Under the pieces are notes generated by a model. It worked only from the letters and a program-made list of their open reading frames with translations. It searched no databases and was not told the DNA's origin. The translations under genes and the position numbers were made by a program. A DNA stretch of 64,000 bases from Gammaproteobacteria bacterium. GTDB taxonomy: Bacteria > Pseudomonadota > Gammaproteobacteria > Burkholderiales > Sulfuricellaceae. Below are positions 40,486-50,295 of this stretch, piece after piece; positions within the stretch are counted from its first letter, which is position 1, and each line of letters opens with the position of its first letter. The stretch lies in contig JAHJGO010000024.1 in the NCBI GenBank assembly GCA_018824405.1, positions 62,001 through 126,000 of the forward strand. The letters are read 5' to 3'.

Positions 40486-41268
40486 ATGATTCGTTCACTG
40501 TGGATTGCCAAAACGGGTCTTGATGCCCAACAGATGCAGATGGATGTGGTATCGAACAATCTGGCCAACGTCAGTACCAATGGCTTTAAACGCAGCCGAG
40601 CCGTATTCGAGGATTTGCTCTACCAGACCCTGCGCCAGCCGGGCGCGCAGTCGTCGCAACAGACGCAGGTGCCTTCGGGCTTGCAAATTGGTACCGGTGT
40701 GCGGCCAATTGCCACCGAGCGTATCCATATGCAGGGCAATTTGCAGAAAACGGAGAACCCGCTCGATATCGCTATAAATGGCAAGGGGTTTTTCCAGATT
40801 TTGATGCCGGATGGCAGCACGGCCTATACGCGTGACGGCGCTTTTCAAGTTGATAGCCAGGGGCAGCTCGTAACCGCCAGTGGTTATCCGGTGCAACCGG
40901 CGCTGACCATTCCTGCCGATGCCCTGAGCGTGACCATCGGCCGCGATGGTACGGTGTCCGTTTTGCAGGAGGGAAGTGCCGCGCCGACTCAGGTGGGTAG
41001 CCTGCAACTGGCCGGCTTCATCAACCCGGCTGGGCTGCAAAGCGAGGGCGAGAATCTTTACAAGGAAACCGCTGCTTCCGGTTCGCCTGCGGCGAATACA
41101 CCCGGAACCAACGGTCTCGGGGTCCTGAATCAGGCTTATCTGGAGACTTCCAACGTCAACGTGGTGGAGGAAATGGTGAACATGATCCAGACGCAGCGCG
41201 CCTACGAGATCAACTCGAAGGCGATTACCGTTTCCGACCAGATGCTGCAGCGCCTGACACAGATCTGA
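40486..41268 (+). CDS. flgG: Distal rod protein FlgG
   Basis: Distal rod subunit of 260 residues. Typical start [20 protein letters not shown], then [20 protein letters not shown]. The FlgG-specific segment [14 protein letters not shown] is present, and the end is [20 protein letters not shown]. It lies 14 nt after flgF. Confidence 0.98.
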   Translation: MIRSLWIAKTGLDAQQMQMDVVSNNLANVSTNGFKRSRAVFEDLLYQTLRQPGAQSSQQTQVPSGLQIGTGVRPIATERIHMQGNLQKTENPLDIAINGKGFFQILMPDGSTAYTRDGAFQVDSQGQLVTASGYPVQPALTIPADALSVTIGRDGTVSVLQEGSAAPTQVGSLQLAGFINPAGLQSEGENLYKETAASGSPAANTPGTNGLGVLNQAYLETSNVNVVEEMVNMIQTQRAYEINSKAITVSDQMLQRLTQI

Positions 41269-41282
41269 CAAGGAGTTTGATC

Positions 41283-41951
41283 ATGCTTGACGGCTTGAAA
41301 AGTATCGTACTGGTTGCGGCCATGCTGGCCGGCTGCTCTACCGTTCCTCCGGTTGCCATACATCAGCCGATGACAGCGCGCCCGGTTCCGAGTGCGGAAG
41401 CGCCGGGCGGAAACGGATCGATCTATCAGGCGGGCTACACTAACCGTTCCTTGTTCGAGGATCGTCGTGCGCGCAATGTGGGCGACACCCTGATCATCAC
41501 CATCAATGAGAAAATGTCCGCCAGCAAGAAGTCCAGTACAAGCGCGGAACGTACGGGAAGCAGCGGCATGGATGTGCCGCTTCTGGGGGCGTTGTCAGGA
41601 GCGAATATCCTGAGAACCCCTATTTCTGGCAGTTCGGAAAGTTCATTTGAAGGCAAGGGCGACAGTAGCGCCAACAACGCCTTTACCGGCACCATTGCCG
41701 TGACCGTAATCGAAGTGTTGCCTAACGGCAATCTGCTGGTGAGCGGTGAAAAGCAGATGAACATCAATCAGGGTGGCGAATTCGTGCGTTTCTCCGGGGT
41801 GGTCAATCCGATGAATGTCAGTTCCGCCAATAGCGTATCTTCGACCCAGGTGGCCGATGCGCGCATGGAGTACAAAGGCACTGGGTACATAGACGAAGCG
41901 CAGACTATGGGCTGGCTGGCACGATTCTTTTTGTCGGTATTGCCATTCTAG
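41283..41951 (+). CDS. flgH: Flagellar L-ring lipoprotein FlgH
   Basis: Outer-membrane ring subunit of 222 residues. The lipobox LAGC (C17) follows a short signal sequence, so it is lipid-anchored. The family blocks SLFEDRRARNVGDTLIITI and LLVSGEKQMNINQGGEFVRF are present. ATG 41283 was chosen for the AAGGAG seven nt upstream; the TTG at 41277 is too close to it. Confidence 0.97.
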   Translation: MLDGLKSIVLVAAMLAGCSTVPPVAIHQPMTARPVPSAEAPGGNGSIYQAGYTNRSLFEDRRARNVGDTLIITINEKMSASKKSSTSAERTGSSGMDVPLLGALSGANILRTPISGSSESSFEGKGDSSANNAFTGTIAVTVIEVLPNGNLLVSGEKQMNINQGGEFVRFSGVVNPMNVSSANSVSSTQVADARMEYKGTGYIDEAQTMGWLARFFLSVLPF

Positions 41952-41993
41952 AAGATCGGTGAGGGGTAAAGCGTGAGAGGTGAGGAGGGTCGC

Positions 41994-43091
41994 ATGAAAC
42001 ACTTTATTGGCGCACTGGCGGGCGTTTGCCTGCTGCTTGCCGGAGTTGCGCAGGCCGAGCGCATCAAGGATATGGCATCAGTGCAGGGGGTGCGCACCAA
42101 CCAGTTGGCAGGATACGGTCTGGTGGTGGGGCTGGATGGCAGCGGCGACCAGACGACACAGACGCCGTTTACGGTGCAGAGCATCATCAATATGCTGGGG
42201 CAGATGGGTGTGAACCTGCCGCCCTCCAGCCTGCAGCTGAAAAACGTTGCTGCGGTGATGGTGACAGCCAGCTTGCCTGCTTTTGCCCGTCCCGGCCAGA
42301 ATATTGATGTCACGGTGTCTTCACTTGGTAACGCCAAAAGCCTGCGCGGCGGCACGCTGATCATGACGCCGCTGAAAGGCGCGGATGGCCAGGTCTATGC
42401 AATTTCACAAGGCAATGTGCTGGTAGGGGGCGTCGGCGCTTCTGCTGGCGGCAGTAGCGCTCAGGTCAACCACCTTGCTGTGGGTCGCATTCCGGCTGGT
42501 GCTACTGTCGAGCGGGAAGTGAATACGCAGCTGGGGCAGGGTGACTATATCAATCTCGAGCTGAACACGGGCGATTTTACAACCGCAAACCGGGTGGTGC
42601 AGGCTATCAACAGTCGTTTCGGCGCAGGCACGGCGAGTGCCAGTGATGCACGCCAGATCCGGGTGGTGGCGCCGCGCGATAACAATCAGCGGGTGGCCTT
42701 CCTCTCACAGGTGGAAAATCTGCCTGTCACCGCTGGCAATGGTGCGGCCAAGGTCATCGTAAATGCACGCACCGGTTCGGTGGTCATGAATCAGAGTGTG
42801 GAAGTCGATAACTGTGCGGTTGCACACGGCAATCTGTCAGTCACGATCACCAGTGATGCTCAGGTAAGCCAGCCCAATCCCCTGTCGCAAGGCGAAACGG
42901 TGGTGGCGCAGAATGCGCAGATCGACATCAAGGCGCAAAAAGGCGAGCTGGTTTCCTTGCCGATCAGCCCGTCGCTGAGTGAAGTGGTGAAGGCGCTGAA
43001 TGCTGTCGGCGCTTCTCCGCAGGATCTGCTGGCCATCCTCCAGGCCATGAAATCGGCAGGCGCATTGCGCGCTGAGCTGGAAGTCATTTAA
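41994..43091 (+). CDS. flgI: Flagellar P-ring protein FlgI
   Basis: Periplasmic ring subunit of 365 residues with a signal peptide (cleaved near VAQA-ER, residue 20). Typical [20 protein letters not shown], then [11 protein letters not shown]. The C-terminal part has [22 protein letters not shown] 41994 is preceded by GGAGG. FlgA, encoded nearby on the other strand, is its chaperone. Confidence 0.98.
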   Translation: MKHFIGALAGVCLLLAGVAQAERIKDMASVQGVRTNQLAGYGLVVGLDGSGDQTTQTPFTVQSIINMLGQMGVNLPPSSLQLKNVAAVMVTASLPAFARPGQNIDVTVSSLGNAKSLRGGTLIMTPLKGADGQVYAISQGNVLVGGVGASAGGSSAQVNHLAVGRIPAGATVEREVNTQLGQGDYINLELNTGDFTTANRVVQAINSRFGAGTASASDARQIRVVAPRDNNQRVAFLSQVENLPVTAGNGAAKVIVNARTGSVVMNQSVEVDNCAVAHGNLSVTITSDAQVSQPNPLSQGETVVAQNAQIDIKAQKGELVSLPISPSLSEVVKALNAVGASPQDLLAILQAMKSAGALRAELEVI

Positions 43092-43182
43092 CCCGACACG
43101 CCATTGTTTTATTCGCCCGTGGGCGAGAGTGCTAATCGCAGATTGAGGCAATTTTCAGGTCAACGGCTCGCGCCGTAGTGAA

Positions 43183-43199
43183 TTGGCATGAAAGCTGCT
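43183..43199 (+). promoter_or_regulatory. Sigma-54-like element before flgJ
   Basis: TTGGCATGAAAGCTGCT has GG (43185-43186) and GC (43197-43198) exactly 10 nt apart, with a -24 half one base off TGGCACG. It lies in a 120-nt non-coding gap. The distance from GC to the flgJ ATG (43212) is 13 nt, so transcription would start at or next to the start codon. That is unusual and lowers confidence. Two small hairpins (GCCCGTGGGC and CGGCTCGCGCCG) lie upstream. Confidence 0.45.
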
Positions 43200-43211
43200 T
43201 AATCTTTGATC

Positions 43212-44174
43212 ATGATTTCTTCTGTTTCCGATATTTCCTCCCGGTTGGCGCTCGATGTTCAAAGTGTCGATCAGCTCAGGCTGCAGGTTAAGAGCGACCC
43301 AGTCGCGGGTGCGCGTGCGGCGGCACAGCAATTCGAGGCATTGTTCATGAACATGATGCTGAAAAGCATGCGTGAGGCGACGCCGCAGGAAGGCTTGTTT
43401 GATGATTCCAATACCCAGCTCTACACCAGCATGCTGGACTCGCAGTTGGCTCAAAGTCTGAGCAAAGGCAAGGGCATCGGTCTGGCGGATATGCTGGTAC
43501 GGCAGATGCAAATGCAGGGAGTGATCCCGAAGGATGCTCAGGCAGATGTCAGCAAAGTGGCAAACGGCAGGATGGAACGGCAGCTTTTGCCGGTGGCGGT
43601 AACAAAACCACTCCATGCGGGCAAATCGCCAATGGAGATGGCTTTGCCCGAGATTGGGGTTGCGCCAGATGTCTTGCCGAATGCCAGTGTCAAGGCGGGT
43701 TTTTCAGACCCCGCTGATTTTGCTAATACACTTTGGCCGCATGCCACAGATGCAGCCCAGACACTGGGTGTTCCGGCGCATTTTCTGCTGGGGCAGGCAG
43801 CACTGGAGAGTGGGTGGGGCAAGCGGGAAATTCGTGATGCGCAGGGCAACAACAGCTATAACCTTTTCGGAATCAAGGCGGGAAAGGGCTGGACGGGGGC
43901 GGTAGTGGAAGCGCAGACCACAGAGTATGTCAATGGTGTGGCGCAGAAGAAAATGGAGCAGTTCCGCGCCTACGATTCTTATGCCGATTCATTCAAGGAT
44001 TATGCCGGACTGCTCAGAAACAGCCCTCGCTACGCCTCCTTGTTCGATCAGACGCTCGATGCTTCGGCTTTCGTACGTGGCTTGCAGCAGGCCGGTTATG
44101 CCACCGACCCCCAGTATGCAGACAAGCTGATGCGTGTGATCAATAGCGGTACATTGCGCCAGGCGCTGGGATAA
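43212..44174 (+). CDS. flgJ: Rod cap and peptidoglycan hydrolase FlgJ
   Basis: Bifunctional protein of 320 residues. The N-terminal rod-binding domain (about 25-100: FEALFMNMMLKSMREATPQE) caps the growing rod. The C-terminal glucosaminidase domain (about 165-320) has the catalytic glutamate in GQAALESGWGKRE and NNSYNLFGIKAGKGW. The ATG at 43212 lacks a clear ribosome site; TTG 43206 is no better. Confidence 0.95.
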   Translation: MISSVSDISSRLALDVQSVDQLRLQVKSDPVAGARAAAQQFEALFMNMMLKSMREATPQEGLFDDSNTQLYTSMLDSQLAQSLSKGKGIGLADMLVRQMQMQGVIPKDAQADVSKVANGRMERQLLPVAVTKPLHAGKSPMEMALPEIGVAPDVLPNASVKAGFSDPADFANTLWPHATDAAQTLGVPAHFLLGQAALESGWGKREIRDAQGNNSYNLFGIKAGKGWTGAVVEAQTTEYVNGVAQKKMEQFRAYDSYADSFKDYAGLLRNSPRYASLFDQTLDASAFVRGLQQAGYATDPQYADKLMRVINSGTLRQALG

Positions 44175-44198
44175 AGTTTCCGGACTTTTTGCCGATAG
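44172..44198 (+). promoter_or_regulatory. Sigma-28 promoter of flgK-flgL
   Basis: TAAAGTTT (44172-44179), 11-bp spacer, GCCGATAG (44191-44198): 15 of 16 positions match the FliA consensus. It overlaps the flgJ stop and lies 19 nt before the flgK ATG, with an AGAGGA ribosome site between. Placing flgKL under sigma-28 agrees with their late class in other bacteria. Confidence 0.9.
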
Positions 44199-44217
44199 AT
44201 AGTCAGAGGAATTCAAA

Positions 44218-46212
44218 ATGAGCGACGGTATATTCGGTATCAGCATCACAGGTCTGCGGGCTGCGCAGATGGGATTGACCACGGCAGGTCATAACATCAC
44301 CAATGCGAGTACGCCTGGTTACAATCGCCAGGAGATTGTGCAGAGCACCAACACGCCACTTTATACCGGTGCCGGTTTCCTCGGCCAGGGCACCAATGTC
44401 AGCACGGTCAAGCGGGTATATAGCCAGTTTCTGGATAACCAGGTTCAGTCGGCCCAAACCAAAAGCAGCTATCTCGATACCTACTATGCCCAGATCAGCC
44501 AGCTGGATAATATGCTGGCCGACCCGAGTGCAGGCTTGTCACCAGCACTGCAGGATTTTTTCAGTGGGGTGAATGACGCTGCCGCCAACCCTGCATCCGT
44601 TCCGTCGCGGCAGAGCATGCTCAGTTCTTCAGATGCACTGGTGTCGCGTTTCCAGGCACTGGACCAGCGCTTTAGGGAAATCCGCAATGGCGTTAACTCA
44701 CAGATCACCTCCAGTGTCAGCCTGATCAATTCCTATGCCCAGCAAATCGCGACCCTCAATCACCAGGTGGTAATCGCCGAAGCCGGTGGAAACGGACAGC
44801 CGCCAAACGATATTCTGGATCAGCGTGACAAGCTGATAGCGGATCTCAACAAGGAGATCAATGTCAGCGTGGTGAAGCAGGATAACGGCAGTTACAACGT
44901 CTTCATGGGCAAGGGGCAGGCGCTGGTGGTGGGGCAGCAGGCTATGACTCTGAAAGCAATGCCCATGCCGGATGATCCGGAAAGTATGGGCGTAGCCTAT
45001 GTGAACTACGGTGGGTCAGCCCAGATGCTGTCTTCGGACAGTCTGGACGGCGGGAGCCTGGGCGGCCTGCTGGCATTCCGCAGTGAGACGCTTGACAAGG
45101 CCCAGAATGAATTGGGGCGGGTCGCGATCGGTCTGGCGCAAACTTTCAATGACCAGCACCGCCTGGGGCAGGACTTGAACGGCGATCTGGGCGGCTACTA
45201 TTTCAATGTCAGGGGCGCAAGCGGGGCTTCCGGGCAGAATGCCTTTCCGAGCGCCAAGGTGGTTTCGAATGCACAAAATTCCACGCCTGTTCTGCCGTTA
45301 GTGGCGACTCCGCCTGCGGTTACACTGACAGATGTGACCAGTGTAACGACCAGTGATTACCGTCTGGTTCAAACTGCTGGGGGGTTTACGTTGACCCGTC
45401 TTTCGGACAATACCGCGCTATTCAGCAATGCGGCATTGCCGCAAACCGTGGATGGACTGACGATTGCTGCGCCAGTTAACACGTCAGCTGGAGATGGCTG
45501 GTTGATTCAGCCGACGCGGGATGGCGCCAAGGATATCAGCGTGGCAATCAGGGACACGGCAAAAATTGCTGCCGCCGCGCCGATCCGCACTGCAGCGACT
45601 GATGCCAATACCGGTTCGGGCAAGATCAGCGCTGGTGTCGTTAATCCACCGCCACCTACTAACGTCAATTTGCAGCAGGCAGTGACGATCACTTTTCATA
45701 CGCCATACGATGGGCAGTTCGACGTGACTGGGACGGGCGCCGGATTGCCGGCGAATAACCAGGTTTACACCGAAGGCGCGGATATCACGTACAACGGATG
45801 GACGGTTCAGATTAATGGCACCCCGGCGGCGAATGATAGTTTTACTGTTGGTCCGAACACCGGGGGCGTTGCTGATAACCGTAATGCCTTGCTGCTGGCC
45901 GGCTTGCAGACCAAGAATACCTTGGGAAAGGATTCGAGTGTTGTGGGAAGTGAGCCGACCGCGACTTACCAGAGTGCGTATAGCCAGATCGTGAGTTCGA
46001 TCGGAGTCAAGTCGCGCGACATCAGTGTTACCGGACAGGCGCAGGCCAGCCTGGTGGCACAAACCCAGCAGGCTCAACAGAGCATGTCCGGCGTCAATCT
46101 GGATGAAGAAGCTGCCAATCTGCTGCGCTATCAGCAGGCCTATCAGGCATCCGGCAAGATGATGGAGATTGCTACCACCTTGTTTGACACTTTGCTCAGT
46201 CTGGGCCGCTAA
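44218..46212 (+). CDS. flgK: Hook-filament junction protein FlgK (HAP1)
   Basis: Joins hook to filament; 664 residues, longer than the ~550 of enterobacteria because of a larger variable middle (about 330-560). N-terminus GIFGISITGLRAAQMGLTTA with HNITNASTPGYNRQEI. C-terminus SGVNLDEEAANLLRYQQAYQ. Export uses FlgN, encoded in this window. Confidence 0.97.
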   Translation: MSDGIFGISITGLRAAQMGLTTAGHNITNASTPGYNRQEIVQSTNTPLYTGAGFLGQGTNVSTVKRVYSQFLDNQVQSAQTKSSYLDTYYAQISQLDNMLADPSAGLSPALQDFFSGVNDAAANPASVPSRQSMLSSSDALVSRFQALDQRFREIRNGVNSQITSSVSLINSYAQQIATLNHQVVIAEAGGNGQPPNDILDQRDKLIADLNKEINVSVVKQDNGSYNVFMGKGQALVVGQQAMTLKAMPMPDDPESMGVAYVNYGGSAQMLSSDSLDGGSLGGLLAFRSETLDKAQNELGRVAIGLAQTFNDQHRLGQDLNGDLGGYYFNVRGASGASGQNAFPSAKVVSNAQNSTPVLPLVATPPAVTLTDVTSVTTSDYRLVQTAGGFTLTRLSDNTALFSNAALPQTVDGLTIAAPVNTSAGDGWLIQPTRDGAKDISVAIRDTAKIAAAAPIRTAATDANTGSGKISAGVVNPPPPTNVNLQQAVTITFHTPYDGQFDVTGTGAGLPANNQVYTEGADITYNGWTVQINGTPAANDSFTVGPNTGGVADNRNALLLAGLQTKNTLGKDSSVVGSEPTATYQSAYSQIVSSIGVKSRDISVTGQAQASLVAQTQQAQQSMSGVNLDEEAANLLRYQQAYQASGKMMEIATTLFDTLLSLGR

Positions 46213-46223
46213 GGAGTTTAGCC

Positions 46224-47510
46224 ATGCGTATCAGTACAAACACGATTTATGACCTTGGTGTCGGCGGCATGCAGCAGCAGACCTCGGCGCTGATCAAGAC
46301 ACAGCAGCAGCTTGCTACTGGTCGCCGCATCCTGACGCCACAGGACGACCCGGTTGGGGCTGCGCGAGTGCTGGAGGTTTCCCAGTCAAAATCGATCAAT
46401 GCCCAGTTTGATGTAAACTCAAATTCGGCAACCAGCGCACTGGGTCTTGAAGAGAATTCGTTGATTAGTATAGGCAACCTGATTCAGGATGCCAGGACCA
46501 TCGCGGTCAATGCCGGTAATCCCACGCTGGATCACAATAACCTGGTTAGTCTGGCTGCCGATCTTCGGGGGCGTTACCAGGAATTGCTGGGGCTGGCCAA
46601 TACCAATGATGGCAACGGGCAGTACCTGTTTTCTGGATACCAGGGTGCGACGATTCCGTTCGCAGAATCATCGCCGGGCGCAGTGCAATACAAAGGAGAT
46701 GAGGGGCAGCGACTGCTGCAGATCAGCACCTCGCGCCAGATCGCGATAAGCGATTCGGGTTCAGATGTCTTCATGCAGATCAAGAATGGCAATGGCACGT
46801 TTGTGACTGCAGTGGGCGGAAACCCGGGGGCTCCGGCAACCACGCCCAATTTGGGAACGGGGGCCGTCAGCGCCGGTACGGTATTGGATCCCGCGGTGTG
46901 GGCGGTGGTGGCGGATAAAAACCTGGAAGTTGTTTTCAATGTGGACAGCACAGTGATTCCTCCAGTGACGACCTACGATGTGACCGATACTTCGGGGAAT
47001 TCGGTGTTTACAGGGGTGCCCCCTGCTATACCTTATCCTCAGACTTATACCAGCGGTAGTGCTATCAGCTTGAGAAGCCCTCCCGCATTGACGGATTATG
47101 GCGTTGAACTAAGCATCGAGGGTGCTCCTGCTACGGGGGATACCTTTACTGTTAAAGCAAGCACCAATGAAAGCATTTTTACTACGCTCAATAATTTGAT
47201 CATTGCCCTGGAAACGACGACGGGAACAAGCTTGACGAACAGCCTGAATACTGCGCTGACCAACCTCGACAATGATTTAAATAAGGTGCTGACTGTGCGC
47301 GCCTCTGTGGGCGCACGGATGAAGGAAATTGATTCGGTCAAAAGCGCAGGGGAAGATACTGCGCTACAGTACGATCAGACGCTTTCCGGCTTGCAGGATC
47401 TGGATTATGCCAAGGCGATCAGCGATCTGACCATGCAACAGAACGGCTTGGAAGCAGCCCAGAAATCCTTTCTGAAAATACAGGGACTGTCGCTGTTCAA
47501 CTATATTTAG
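46224..47510 (+). CDS. flgL: Hook-filament junction protein FlgL (HAP3)
   Basis: Second junction protein, 428 residues, with the flagellin-like N-terminus MRISTNTIYDLGVGGMQQQT and the QQQLATGRRILTPQDDPVGA block. The variable centre (about 180-330) contains many Thr/Pro/Gly. It ends with QNGLEAAQKSFLKIQGLSLF. It lies 11 nt after flgK, same operon. Confidence 0.96.
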   Translation: MRISTNTIYDLGVGGMQQQTSALIKTQQQLATGRRILTPQDDPVGAARVLEVSQSKSINAQFDVNSNSATSALGLEENSLISIGNLIQDARTIAVNAGNPTLDHNNLVSLAADLRGRYQELLGLANTNDGNGQYLFSGYQGATIPFAESSPGAVQYKGDEGQRLLQISTSRQIAISDSGSDVFMQIKNGNGTFVTAVGGNPGAPATTPNLGTGAVSAGTVLDPAVWAVVADKNLEVVFNVDSTVIPPVTTYDVTDTSGNSVFTGVPPAIPYPQTYTSGSAISLRSPPALTDYGVELSIEGAPATGDTFTVKASTNESIFTTLNNLIIALETTTGTSLTNSLNTALTNLDNDLNKVLTVRASVGARMKEIDSVKSAGEDTALQYDQTLSGLQDLDYAKAISDLTMQQNGLEAAQKSFLKIQGLSLFNYI

Positions 47511-47526
47511 CGATTAGCTGACTGCC

Positions 47527-47595
47527 CCTTCGGCTTCGCTCAGAGAACGCGCCCTTCAGTTTTTCTCATAGGCGTTGCCTGAGCGAAGCCGAAGG
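47527..47595. repeat. 17-bp inverted repeat between flgL and fabI
   Basis: CCTTCGGCTTCGCTCAG (47527-47543) and CTGAGCGAAGCCGAAGG (47579-47595) are perfectly complementary around a 35-nt loop. It lies between two converging genes and has no T-run on either side. It resembles dispersed TTCGGC/GCTCAG-type palindromes seen in proteobacterial genomes. It may act as a two-way termination or mRNA-end element. Confidence 0.65.
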
Positions 47596-47604
47596 TCGCT
47601 GACC

Positions 47605-48396
47605 CTACACCTCGTCTGGATTGCCCAGCGCGGTGATGTTGAAACCGCCGTCTACATAAGTGATTTCGCCGGTCATGCCGCTGGCGAGGTCGCTGCACAT
47701 GAATGCCGCCACATTGCCCACTTCCTCGATCGTGACATTGCGTCGCAAGGGAGAGTGTTTTTCGTTGTAGCTCAATAGTTTGCCGAAGTCAGAGATGCCG
47801 CTGGCAGCCAGGGTCTTGATCGGGCCGGCAGAAATGGCGTTGACGCGGATGCCCTTGGGGCCCAGGCTGGTGCACATGTAGCGCACATTGGCCTCGAGAC
47901 TGGCCTTGGCCAGGCCCATCACGTTGTAGTGCGGCACGTAGCGTTCGGCGCCGAGGTAGGAGAGGGTGAGTAGTGCTGCATTGCGGCCTTCCATCATGGG
48001 CAAGCCGGCCTTGGCCAGGGCGACAAAGCTGTAGGAGCTGATGTCGTGCGCGATCTGGAAATATTCGCGTGTCACAGCATCCACGTAATCTCCGGCCAGT
48101 GCCTGTTTCGGTACGAAGGCGATGGAATGCACGATGCCATCGAGGCCGTCCCAGCGCTTGCCCAGTTCGGTGAACAGATTGGTGATTTCTTCGTCGCTCG
48201 CCACGTCGCAGGGCAATACGATTTCGCCGCCGAATTCCCGGGCCAATTCCGTTACGCGGTCCTTGATCTTGTCGTTCTGGTAGGTGAAAGCCAGTTCTGC
48301 GCCTTCACGGTGCATTGCCTTGGCGATACCGTAGGAGATGGAGCGGTTGCTGATAAGGCCGGTAATCAGTATTTTTTTATTACTCAGAAATCCCAT
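47605..48396 (-). CDS. fabI: Enoyl-[acyl-carrier-protein] reductase FabI
   Basis: NADH-dependent last step of fatty-acid elongation. It has 263 residues, SDR fold, with the FabI-type nucleotide site [17 protein letters not shown] and the atypical catalytic pair in [20 protein letters not shown] (Tyr-x6-Lys). The start ATG 48396 ([13 protein letters not shown]) follows GAGGAA; an upstream in-frame start adds residues with no similarity. Confidence 0.97.
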   Translation of the reverse strand: MGFLSNKKILITGLISNRSISYGIAKAMHREGAELAFTYQNDKIKDRVTELAREFGGEIVLPCDVASDEEITNLFTELGKRWDGLDGIVHSIAFVPKQALAGDYVDAVTREYFQIAHDISSYSFVALAKAGLPMMEGRNAALLTLSYLGAERYVPHYNVMGLAKASLEANVRYMCTSLGPKGIRVNAISAGPIKTLAASGISDFGKLLSYNEKHSPLRRNVTIEEVGNVAAFMCSDLASGMTGEITYVDGGFNITALGNPDEV

Positions 48397-48504
48397 GCTC
48401 GATTCCTCAAAGTGTTTTTTTGAATGGCGTGAATTATAACCCAATTTGAATCAGGGTGATGCGGGTTGGCTGGTTTGAAGCCTTTAAGCTACACTTCCCC
48501 GGCA

Positions 48505-50295
48505 ATGAAAATATTGATGCGTAATCTGCTGGTTTTCCTCCTCTTGCTGACGGCCTGCCGTGGCGTTGCAGCGTCGCCGGCGCTTGCACTGGGCTATATG
48601 CCCAAATATACGGCAGGTTTCATGCATTTCGACTACGTCAATCCGGATGCGCCGAAGCGCGGCAGCCTCGCACTTTCTGTCATGGGCAATTTCGATGGCC
48701 TGAACCCATTTTTGCTCAAGGGCATCGCTGCAGCGGGGGTGACCGATCTTGTGTTCGAAACCCTGATGGAGCAGTCGCTGGACGAACCCTTCAGCCAGTA
48801 CGGCCTGCTGGCAGATGATGTCGAACTGGCAAAGGACCGGCTTTCCGTGACCTACCACCTCAATCCCCAGGCCCGGTTTTCCGACGGATCGCCGGTGCTG
48901 GCAGAGGACGTGAAGTTCTCTTTTGATGCTCTGAAAAGCGAGCTTGCCCATCCGCAATACCGTTTCTACTGGGCGGACATCAAACGGGCCGTGGTGGTGG
49001 ATGTACGAACGGTGCGTTTCGAATTCGCCCGGGTCAATCCGGAACTGCATCTGCTGACCGGGCAGATGCCTGTTTTTTCCCGCAAATGGGGCGGCGGCAA
49101 GCCATTCGACAAGATGGTCATGGATACGCCGCTGGGCAGCGGGCCTTATCAGGTGGAAGAGGTTCATCTGGGCAAAAAAATCACTTTCCGGCGCAATCCC
49201 GCCTATTGGGCGAAAGACCTCAATTCACGGCGCGGCATGTTCAATTACGATACGGTAAGCTTTCTGTATTACAAGGACGAGACAGTACAACTGGAAGCCT
49301 TCAAGGCCGGGGAGTTTGATTTTATCGCAGTGTATAACTCCAAACAGTGGGCACGCGATTATCGGGGAACGAAATTCAACCGCGGACTGATCAAAAAGAA
49401 AGAACTCAGCCATCACAATAACGCCGGCATGCAGGGCTTCGTGTTCAACACCCGGCGCAATATTTTCCAGGATAAACGGGTGCGCAAGGCGATCGGGTTG
49501 GCGCTGGATTTCGAGTGGTCGAACCGCAACCTTTTTTACGACCAGTATCAGCGCTGCGACAGTTATTTCAGCAATAGCGAGCTGGCTTCCACCGGTTTGC
49601 CGCAGGGAGATGAACTGAAGTTGCTGGAGCCGTTCCGGGACAAACTGCCGCCGGAAGTCTTTACCCGGACGTGGCAGCCGCCGTCGACCAAAGCGCCGGG
49701 TTCCCTGCGCGCCAATCTGCGCCAGGCCAAACAACTACTGGCCGAAGCGGGATGGAACTACAGTGACGGCGCACTGCGCAATGCCAAGGGCCAGCCATTT
49801 GAATTCGAGCTGCTGCTGGCTCAGAAAGGTTTCGAGCGCATTTCCGGCCCTTTCGAGCGCAATCTGGCCAAGCTGGGCATCCATATGAACTATCGTACCG
49901 TGGACGTGGCGCTTTATCAGCGACGCCTGGATACCTTTGATTTCGACATGACAGTGCATTCCTTCGGCCAGTCGCAGTCGCCCGGCAACGAGCAGATGAA
50001 TATGTGGCATTCCAGCGCGGCTGAGCGCGAAGGCTCGAATAACGTCATCGGCATCAAGGATCCGGTGGTGGATGCCCTGGTGGAAAAGATCGTTTACGCG
50101 CCTGACCGCAAGGCGCTGGTCACGGCCACCCACGCGCTCGACCGGGTGCTGCTTAACGGCGAGTACCTGGTGCCAAACTGGTTTGTCCCAACCCACCGCA
50201 TCGCTTACTGGGACAAGTTCGGCTTCCCGGCAACCCTGCCGCTGTATTACTCGGCCACCGAGTGGATGCTGCGCTTCAGCTGGAACAGCCAGTGA
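48505..50295 (+). CDS. yejA: Peptide/microcin C-type ABC transporter binding protein YejA
   Basis: Family 5 extracellular solute-binding protein of 596 residues, homologous to E. coli YejA, which takes up peptides including microcin C. Seen: HFDYVNPDAPKRGSLALSVM, the family signature near DGSPVLAEDVKFSFDAL, and ALDFEWSNRNLFYDQY. Its signal region ends in LLTAC, which fits a lipobox, so it may be a lipoprotein, unlike enterobacterial YejA. The start at ATG 48505 is the best of three. It overlaps yejB by TGATG. Confidence 0.93.
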   Translation: MKILMRNLLVFLLLLTACRGVAASPALALGYMPKYTAGFMHFDYVNPDAPKRGSLALSVMGNFDGLNPFLLKGIAAAGVTDLVFETLMEQSLDEPFSQYGLLADDVELAKDRLSVTYHLNPQARFSDGSPVLAEDVKFSFDALKSELAHPQYRFYWADIKRAVVVDVRTVRFEFARVNPELHLLTGQMPVFSRKWGGGKPFDKMVMDTPLGSGPYQVEEVHLGKKITFRRNPAYWAKDLNSRRGMFNYDTVSFLYYKDETVQLEAFKAGEFDFIAVYNSKQWARDYRGTKFNRGLIKKKELSHHNNAGMQGFVFNTRRNIFQDKRVRKAIGLALDFEWSNRNLFYDQYQRCDSYFSNSELASTGLPQGDELKLLEPFRDKLPPEVFTRTWQPPSTKAPGSLRANLRQAKQLLAEAGWNYSDGALRNAKGQPFEFELLLAQKGFERISGPFERNLAKLGIHMNYRTVDVALYQRRLDTFDFDMTVHSFGQSQSPGNEQMNMWHSSAAEREGSNNVIGIKDPVVDALVEKIVYAPDRKALVTATHALDRVLLNGEYLVPNWFVPTHRIAYWDKFGFPATLPLYYSATEWMLRFSWNSQ

